64,000 nucleotides of DNA from Antedon mediterranea (lineage: Eukaryota; Echinodermata; Crinoidea; Comatulida; Antedonidae). This document shows, in pieces, positions 47,424 to 56,600 of this stretch. The stretch is from positions 9,621,001-9,685,000 of the forward strand of contig NC_092671.1 of NCBI RefSeq assembly GCF_964355755.1, written 5' to 3'. Position numbers and translations under genes: made by a program. Below the pieces are notes generated by a model. It saw only the letters and a program-made list of their open reading frames with translations. It had not been told where the DNA came from and ran no database searches. How positions within the stretch are numbered: the first letter of the stretch is position 1; each line of letters opens with the position of its first letter.

Positions 47424-48355
47424 CCATAAATATACTAAAGTTAAAATGAATATTATAAAATAGAACAGTACATTTCATTATTATACAGTATTATTTACTC
47501 ATATCTGTTGAATTGTGTTATGACGATAAACAAGATTCCGAACAAAAACGTACACAGACCTTAAGCGGAAAAATAGACCAAAACAATTTCTTCTTAAGTG
47601 GGTAGTTAAGTTATATAGTTGTTATAGCTAAATAGTACGGTATCGCCACAATCGTATAATGAAGTGCTTTGATATAAATTATAGGCACACGTGGTATTTT
47701 TTTTTTATGAATAACTTATAATGAACGGTTTGATGCATTATATACCGGTAAACGTTAAGTTATAACAGTTATATATAATAAATTATATTATTAAACATTT
47801 GTCTTAAAGCACATATGTGAATACCCCATGCGCAAGATCACAGAAATTGTATTTTATAAATTAATTTGTATTTATTATCAAAATATTTAGCGTCGTAAAA
47901 ATCAGAGCTTGAAATTTATTACGACATAAAAAGTAGATTGTCACTTTAATTGGCGCGCGGGATAAGCCTCAGCACGTCGTTTTTCTCTTATAGTTTTAAC
48001 GGTCGTTATTTTAGCATTATGAAATGGGTCTTGTGAGTGTTGTTATCTAAGATAATGGATCCGAATGGGTAGTTTAATGGTATGTAAGTGCCAACGATGA
48101 CTTGAAAGGACTGAATTTCAAATTTTGATGGAACGCCAAAATGGCAAAAAAAAAAAAACATTAATTAAGAAATATCACTACTACTTATGGTAATCGTTCC
48201 ATAACTAATAACAGTTCACCTAGAAAAAACCCGCCTTCGATGGCTTGCAACATAAGACTTATTCCTATCGGTTTCATCCAATTATAACGGTACGTGATTG
48301 CACCTGATATTATGGAAAAATCTGATCTCCGAAAACGAATCAAACGAAAAGGCAC
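47424..48355. other. Intergenic DNA, no gene seen
   Basis: AT-rich with no convincing feature. Confidence 0.55.
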
Positions 48356-48655
48356 AATGAAAGTGAATAATAAAACATAATAATAAAGCGTATGACGTGT
48401 ATAAACTGTCATTTAAGTCCTCGCTTTCCACACACACCAACTAAAGACAATGAAAGTGAATAATAAACAAAATAATACGTATGACGTGTACAAACTGTCA
48501 TTTTAATTAACTAGTCCTCACGTTCGGCCACACCCATATCACCAAATAAAAGCACACAGAAAGTAAATAACATAGAGTATAATAAATACATGTGACGTGT
48601 TTAAATAACTAGTCCTCACGTTACACACTTACACACCCATAAAGAAATAAAAATC
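48356..48655 (+). repeat. Three degenerate ~100-bp tandem repeats
   Basis: Each copy has (A)GAAAGT(G)AATAA, a TATGACGTGT or TGTGACGTGT block, a CTGTCATTT or AACTAGTCCTCACG block, and a CACACCCA or CACACACC end. Copies start near 48356, 48448 and 48559. Confidence 0.7.
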
Positions 48656-49320
48656 AAAAAAGTACAAAAACAAAAATAGATTATAACGTGATCTTATACC
48701 ATTTGTATGCATGGTTGTTGCGCCCGTCTATGAAACGTGTAGTGGGATTGATGGGTGAATTCAAATTTTACAAAGATTTCATGATTCCTTGAAAATTATT
48801 AACGATTTCACATCACAAAATTAAGTCTATTAGAGAATACAAAACAGGAGAAAATCAATTTACATTTTCAATCATTAAAGAAAAGGCCACTTTGCTATGT
48901 CTAAAGAAGTACTCTGTGTTCAGAATACAAAATTATAATCAAATCAATTATTAATTATGTATTAAATTATACAAAACGATAAGTCCTTGGAAAATAATAA
49001 ATCAAATTTTCAAAATCAATAGAGTATTACCATTCTGATAGGATAAATGTATAAACATTAGGAGTAATTAGTAGAGTGGCCTTAAGGGTATTTAATGAAG
49101 ATGAAGGTAAAACCATGGACTTATAAATTAGAGGTCCATGCTAAAACTAAGCTAGGCCCTAATGATCAGAGGGCGTAATAATATGTCAGTTATAATATTG
49201 TACTGCCCTCAAGCTAGCTAACAAAATTACGAAAGAGAAACATTATTGGTAACAAAAAATGTACTAACAAACGGTTACACTAGGAATATTACGTTAACTC
49301 TTTGAGAATATACGATTATT
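48656..49320. other. Intergenic DNA, no gene seen
   Basis: AT-rich with no convincing feature. Confidence 0.55.
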
Positions 49321-49835
49321 GGGAATACTATACTATACGATTCACCGGGAATACCATCATCGAATGACGCGAAATTGAATACCATAATATTAAACGTGAT
49401 ACGATTCACCGGGAATACCATACGATTCACCGGGAATACCATCATCGAATGACGCGAAATTGAATACCATAATATTAAACGTGATACGATTCACCGGGAA
49501 TACCATGCGATTCACCGGGAATATACGATTATTGGGAATACCATACAATTAACGGGAATATCCTACTATACGATTCACCAGGGGTACTATCCGAATCATC
49601 GGGAATAGGCCTACCGTCATCGAATCACGGGGAATTGAATACCATACTATTCAATGTGAATACGATTCACCTGGAATACCATGCTATTCATCGGGAATAC
49701 TTACACGATTCACCGGGAATACCATGCTATTCACCGGGAATACTTACACGATTCACCGGGAATACCGCTATTCACCGGGAATACCGCTATTCACCGGGAA
49801 TACCGCTATTCACCGGGAATACTTATACGATTCAC
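49321..49835. repeat. Irregular ~19-21-bp minisatellite with larger duplications
   Basis: ATTCACCGGGAATACC units recur through the stretch with spacers such as ATGC, TTACACG or CGCT. A larger block (CATCGAATGACGCGAAATTG, then AATATTAAACGTGATACG) is present twice, at about 49367 and 49440. At the right end the unit collapses to a regular 18-bp ladder (TATTCACCGGGAATACCG). Confidence 0.85.
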
Positions 49836-50424
49836 CACAACCATGTAACCAATTGGTGAAAGTCTGCGCCACTTTAAGTGCGGCATTTTCTTCATAATGA
49901 GTTGAAATTAATTCGAACGCTATATAAACACAGGCTCGGTTCACAGTTTTTTTTCAGTCTTCGTTAGTTATTTTATAGTCTGTCCTACTAGACATATATT
50001 TTTATATAAATACATGCATATTTGATTGTATTTACTGCTGTAGGAGCCCGTGCACAATTCAAGTTTATTACTAATAGCGTGCGGAAAATGCGTCTGTTAT
50101 TTGGCCATTCACAGAACATTTATAATGCTAAAAATCGTCCTTTACTTGATAGGTTTGAGGGCGCACGATAAACAATTTTAGAGTAGGTCTATTATGGAGT
50201 CGTTTAGAGTAGGTCTATTATGGAGTCGTTTGTAACACAATACAAGGCACAAAACTATAATAAAAAAACATTTAAAAAAGACAACGTACGCTCTTTTTTG
50301 TATCTTTAATATTCCTACAGCCCTTAAGTTATAATATTGATTAAAGTGTACACTTATTATAAATTATTAATAGAGTTGGAGCTCAAGTGACACTCCTACT
50401 TGAGAATGAACTTCAAAGTGTTGT
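49836..50424. other. Intergenic DNA downstream of the repeat-protein gene
   Basis: Includes a short direct duplication (TTTAGAGTAGGTCTATTATG twice) at about 50179-50231. Nothing else is recognised. Confidence 0.55.
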
Positions 50425-50430
50425 TTTATT
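50425..50430 (-). terminator. Candidate polyadenylation signal of the repeat-protein gene
   Basis: AATAAA on the minus strand lies about 208 nt past the TAA at 50638-50640, a reasonable 3' UTR length. Other AT-rich variants exist nearby. Confidence 0.4.
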
Positions 50431-50637
50431 AACGTTATTTGCTATTAAAATGACCTTCATTTACGACAATTGAGCTTAGTTGGAATTGTTAGAGTATTTT
50501 TAATAATTATTGTTGGAAAAAAGAAAAATATCCATAGAACCCATTTGGCAAAATGAAAAGGCCACGAAAACCCTGCAAGAGGACATGGTAAGAGTAGAAA
50601 GTAGGAATACTACCAAACTTGACATAAGTATGGAAGC

Positions 50638-53600
50638 TTAGTGATAAGCACCGTTGCTCCATGAATAGCAATGGCAATATCGATTTACACAATGCCACTG
50701 TGATCCGATTTTCTTGCAATCTTTGTAGTACAGTCGTCCGTGCGACCATTTAAACGGCACAATCTTAACTATGCACTTGCCTTTGCGATTAATAATACGA
50801 TAGGCGTGGCCATGGCATATAAACAAGTGCGTCTTTGCTACAGGACCCATGCAGCATGAGCATACCGGTTTCTTTTTGTGCTTCTGCACATGCGTCAAAT
50901 GACCGCGTGGTCGCCGTCGTGGCTGCTGATATCGACCATTATACCAATAATAAGGACGGTTACGACGTCTGTAAGACCTTAAGAAGTACCACTTGTGATT
51001 CCAGTAATAGTAGATGCGACCGTGTTTTATTCGGGAATGGACTGGTTTCCAATAATATCTCGTACCAAAACGTTGTTTATAGTACAAAAGACGACCAAAT
51101 CTCAGATAAAATTGTTTATGATGCGGTCTTCTTGAACGTCTTCTTGGCATAAGTCGATATCGACCATAATGCCAGTAATACACACGATGATAACGCCTGT
51201 AAGTCCTCAAGAAGTACCAAGTATGATGCCAGTAATAGTAGATGCGACCACGTCTTATTCGGGAATAGACCGGTCTCCAGTAATACCTATTACCAGAGCG
51301 TACTCTAAAGTAGAGACGGCCATATCTAAAATAGAATTGTTTAACTGGTGGCCTTCTTGTTGGACGTACGACATGATATCGATGTTTAGACCAGTAGAAG
51401 TAACGTCCGTTAACATAATAATAGTAAGCAGGCTGCCATGTCCGTCCTAGTTTAAACAGAATACGTCCATGACGTCTTATATACCGGATAGGACGTCTGG
51501 CCTTCTGACCATTACGCCAGTAAATATAATAAAGTCGGCCACGGCTCCAATACAATCTACAAGCACTTCTGATCAAACTTAAGCTTGGTCTTCTGGGTTG
51601 TATATAGTAATCGTTGTTATGCCAGATGTAATACTGACCATGTTTATAATAGAAATACACTTTATGTCGTATAAAAACACCCCTTCTTCGCCAGTAGTAA
51701 TACAGTTGACCATTTATTTGACGGTATCTTACTCTGCGCCATGTGAAACGGTTTCCACGACGTAGGCGATAATATAAGACTCCATTTCTCCAGAATATAT
51801 GCGTGTTTCTGCGTAAATAATCCGGTGTGTATCTTACATTATAATGATTGTTTATCCAGTAATAATAACCTCTGTGCTTTGTGTACGACTTCACGTTATG
51901 CCACGCGTAGTTCCAGTAGTACATTAGTTGACCATTGTATCTTCGATAACGAACATTACGCCAATAGTATCTATACCCACTGTAAACGCGGTAATATAGA
52001 CGCCGATGTTTCCACATAATATTCGTCGAATAGTTGTGATATATATAATGCACGATATACCGATGGTGATAGTGATGAATTTGGTGATAGTGGCGGATGT
52101 GTCTATAGTGTATAACGTTGATGCGATGCGTGATTGTTTTGTACAAATGTCTGTGGTGATAATGGTATATGTGGTGGTGATGGTGGACGTATCGACGATG
52201 GTATACGTGTCTATGGTGCGTCACAGTGATGCGATGATAAATAACACGAGTGTGGTATCGGTGATGTACATGGTAGTAATGATGGTGATGATGTATCACA
52301 TGGTAGTGGTGGACGTGCCGGTGGTGCGTAATAGTCACCTTATGGTACACATGTTTGTGAATGTACCGATTATGTAAATGGTAGTAGTGATGGTAATGGT
52401 GAATCTTATGGTAATGGTGTATGTGGCGATGGTGTGTTATGAGTATATGGTGATTAATTATACGTGCGTGGTATCTGTGATGTACGTGGTAGTAATGGTG
52501 ATAATGGTGTACCCGGTGATGGTGATGTACATGACGGACATGTCGGATATGAATATGATGTACTATGGTTCGGATGTGGTATATTTTGTGCAAATGATGA
52601 ACATGATGATAATGATGGATATGATGGTGATGATGTATATGCCGATGGTGAGTAACTTGAATGTGATGATAGACGGTCCGAAAATGATACCTGTGGTGAA
52701 CGTGGTATACATGGTGATAGTGGTGAATGTGATGATAATGTTGGATATGTCTGTGATGGGTTATGAGAACATGGTGTAAAACGGTTCGCATGTGATACCT
52801 GTGGTGCGTATGGTAAATATGATGGTAGTGATGGATGATATGTCGGTGGTGTATATGCCTGTGATGTGTAATCTGAATGTGATGGTACACTGTACGCACA
52901 TGATACCGATGGTGTTTGTGGTAATAGTGATGGAAGTGATGAATGTGATGGTGGTGGTGCACGTGCCTGTGATGGGTAATTAGAACATGGTGGTAGACGG
53001 TCCTTACGTGATACCGGTGATGTTTATGATAATGGTGATGGTAATGGTGTATTATATGACGATGGTGTATATGTCTATGGTGTGTAATACATATATGGTG
53101 ATATACGATACGCTTGTTGTACCGATGGTGAACATGGTAATAGTGATGGTAATGATGTACATAGTGTTTGTGATGAATGTTTTTGTGGTGAGTGATATGA
53201 ATATGGTGATAAATAATACGATGTTGTATTCTATGATGAACGTGATAATGGTGATGTATATGATGGATGTAATGTGTGTGATAATGGTGGCGATGGTGTG
53301 TGATTAGTATGTGGTGGACGACGTACCGGTGATGGTACCTATGGTGTACGTGGTAATAGTGATGGTAGTGGTGGATGACGTGTCTGTGGTGCAAGTGCTT
53401 GTGATGTATCACGTTTATATGATGGTATATGTGTCGATGGATGTATTTGTGATGAACGTGGTAATGGTGATGGTAGTGGTGAATTGCATGGTAGTGGTGT
53501 ACATGGCGATGGTGTGTAATGGTGATATGGTGGTAGATTACGCGATGGTGATATCTATGGTGTACATGGTATATGTGATAGTAATGATGTATATGGTGGT

Positions 53601-56600
53601 AATGGTGGATATGCATTCGGTGTATCACATTAATATGATGCACGATGGATCGGTGGTAATATCTATGATGTATATGGTAATAGTGATGGTAATGATGTAC
53701 GTAGTGTCTATGGAACAGATTTCGGTTGTGCACAATCGTTATGTGGTGAACAATATTTCTATGGTGAAATCGGTGGTGTACATGGTAAATGTGATGGTGA
53801 TGGTGTATATAATGGCGATGGTACCTATGTATGTGATGAATAGTCTTTATATGTGTTATGATGTATTTTGTAATATACCGGTGGTATCTGTGGTATGTAT
53901 GTATATAATGGTGTATATAATATCGATGGTAAACATCCCGTATGTGGTTAACTGTAACATGAACATATACCACTCGGGTACGATAGTTATGGTGCACGTG
54001 ATAATAGTGATGGTAATGATGAATGTGATGCCGGTGGTACACGTGGCGATGGTGTGCAATTGTTATGTTATGGTATATTGTTCTGTGATGGTATTTGTGG
54101 TGAATATGGTAGTAATGATGGTAGTGATGGATGTGGTGTCGATGGTATAAGTTACGGTGATGTACAATCTGTATGTGATGGTATATGGCACGGTGGTAGA
54201 ACCGGTGATGTACGTGGTAATAATGATGGTAGTGGTGGATAATGTGACGGTGGTGTATGTGCTTGTGGTGGGCCACATGGATATGGTGATAAATGTTTCG
54301 GTGTACATACCGATGATGTATATGGTAGTAATGATGATAATGATGGATATAGTGACGGTGGTGTAGATGGCGATGGTGAATTATGTTGATATGGTGGTAG
54401 ATATGGCGATTATGGTATCTATGGTGAATATGGTAGTAGTGGTGATAATGGTGGACGTAGTGATGGTGGTGGACATGGCGATGATGAGTTATCTGAATAT
54501 GATGCCTAATATGCCTATGATGGTATCTGTGGTGGATGTGATAATAATGGTGATAGTGGTGATGGTAGTGTCTATGGTGAATGTGGTGACGATGAAGCAC
54601 GTTGATATGGTGCATTACAACGCGCTCGTGATACCGATGATGAACATGGTAATAATGGTGATAGTGGTGTATGTAATGGTTGTGATGAACGTGGCGATGG
54701 TGTACGGTTGTAATGTGATGGTACACCATTCGGTGATGGTACCTATGGTGAACGTGGTAATAATGATGGTGGTGATGTATAAAGTGATGATGATGCACAT
54801 GGCGGTGGTGAAACACGCGTATGTGATGGTAGAATATGCGATGGTGGTAACGGTGATGGATATGGTAATAGTGATGATAATGGTGAATTTGGTGACGATG
54901 GTGAATGTGTCGAATATGGGTAACATGAAGGTGATGATAAACCCTGCGGTGATGGTACCTATGGTGAATGTGATAGTAATGATGATGGTGATGTATATAA
55001 TGGTGGTGATGAATATGCCGGTGATGTGTGATCAATCGATGATGATATATGGTTACGTGACGGTATCGATGGTGCATGTGATAATAATGATGATAGTGAT
55101 GATGGTAATGACGGTGGAGTATGTGATGATGGTGAATGATGCTAATGTGATGACGTATAATATGGAGGTGATATCTATGATGAACGTGATGAACATGGTG
55201 ATAATGATGAATCACATGTCTATGATAAACGTGTTTATGATGTTTTACGGTCACATGATGAACGATTGTATGAAGGTGATATCGATGATGAATATGATGT
55301 ATATGATGGTAGTGATGAATGTTCTGGTAATGGTGTCGGTGTTGGTAGTGAACAACATGGATATGGTGAATAACGTTTCGGTGAACAAATCTGTGATGGA
55401 CGTGCAGATAGTGGTGATGGTGATGAATAATATGTCTATGGTAGACATGTCGATGATGATTCACGTAAACATGTCGTACATTGTGGTGATAGTAATAATG
55501 GCCATTTCTGTAGTAATACATATGGCCATGTGAAAAGTAATGTCTAACAAGATACCATCTAGTATGCCGCCCGTACTGCCATTGGCAATAGAAACGATCA
55601 TTTACTCGTTTGTATCGAACCTGTTGCCAATAAATAATGCGTCCACGGTGTAGTCTGAAGTAGAGTTTTCCACTGCGCCAGCGGAAGTACAAATGTACTC
55701 TGTGTTTCGGACGTAGCCAATAATGGCCACGCCACCAATAATGGTACTGTCCGTGAATGACATACGATGGAACAAAAGTCCAGATATAATAACGACCATG
55801 AGTATGGCGTTTGTAATAAATCCTACCACGCACAGTTCTGTGTGGGACACGCATCCAGTAGATGTGGTTACGTCTGTAGGTTCTGATGTACAGGATCCTA
55901 TTTCTCCATCGGAATTGTTTTGGCTTATGACGAGGATGATGGGTAATATGTCTTCGGAGTCTATAATGACCACGCCACCAGTAATAATAGTGTCTGTGGA
56001 TGACATACGACGGAACAAAAGTCCAGATGTAATGATGTCCGTGAGTATGACGTTTGTAATAAATCCTACCACGCACAGTTCTGTGTGGGACACGCATCCA
56101 GTAGATGTGGTTACGTCTGTAGATTCTGACGTACAAGATCCTATTTCTCCATCTGAATTGTCTTGGCTTATGACGAGGATGATGGGTAATATGTCTTCGG
56201 AGTCTATAATGACCACGCCACCAGTAGTAATAGTGCCTATGGAGGACATACGATGGAACAAAAGTCCAGATGTAATGGCGGCCACGAGTATGGCGTTTGT
56301 AATAAATCCTACCACGCACTGTTCTGTGTGGGACACGCATCCAGTAGATGTGGTTACGTCTGTAGATTCTGATGTACAAGATCCTATTTCTCAATCTGAA
56401 TTGTTTTGGCTTATGACGAGGATGATGGGTAATATGTCTTCGGAGTCTATAATGACCACGCCACCAGTAATAATAGTGCCTATGGATGACATACGATGGA
56501 ACAAAAGTCCAGATGTAATGACTACCGTGAGTATGGCGTTTGTAATAAATCCTACCACGCACTGTTCTGTGTGGGACACGCATCCAGTAGATGTGGTTAC

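Noticed and set aside
49321-49835. Possible CRISPR-like array of short repeats and spacers
   Set aside because: The spacers are not unique or of constant length and the organism is an animal; it is a minisatellite.
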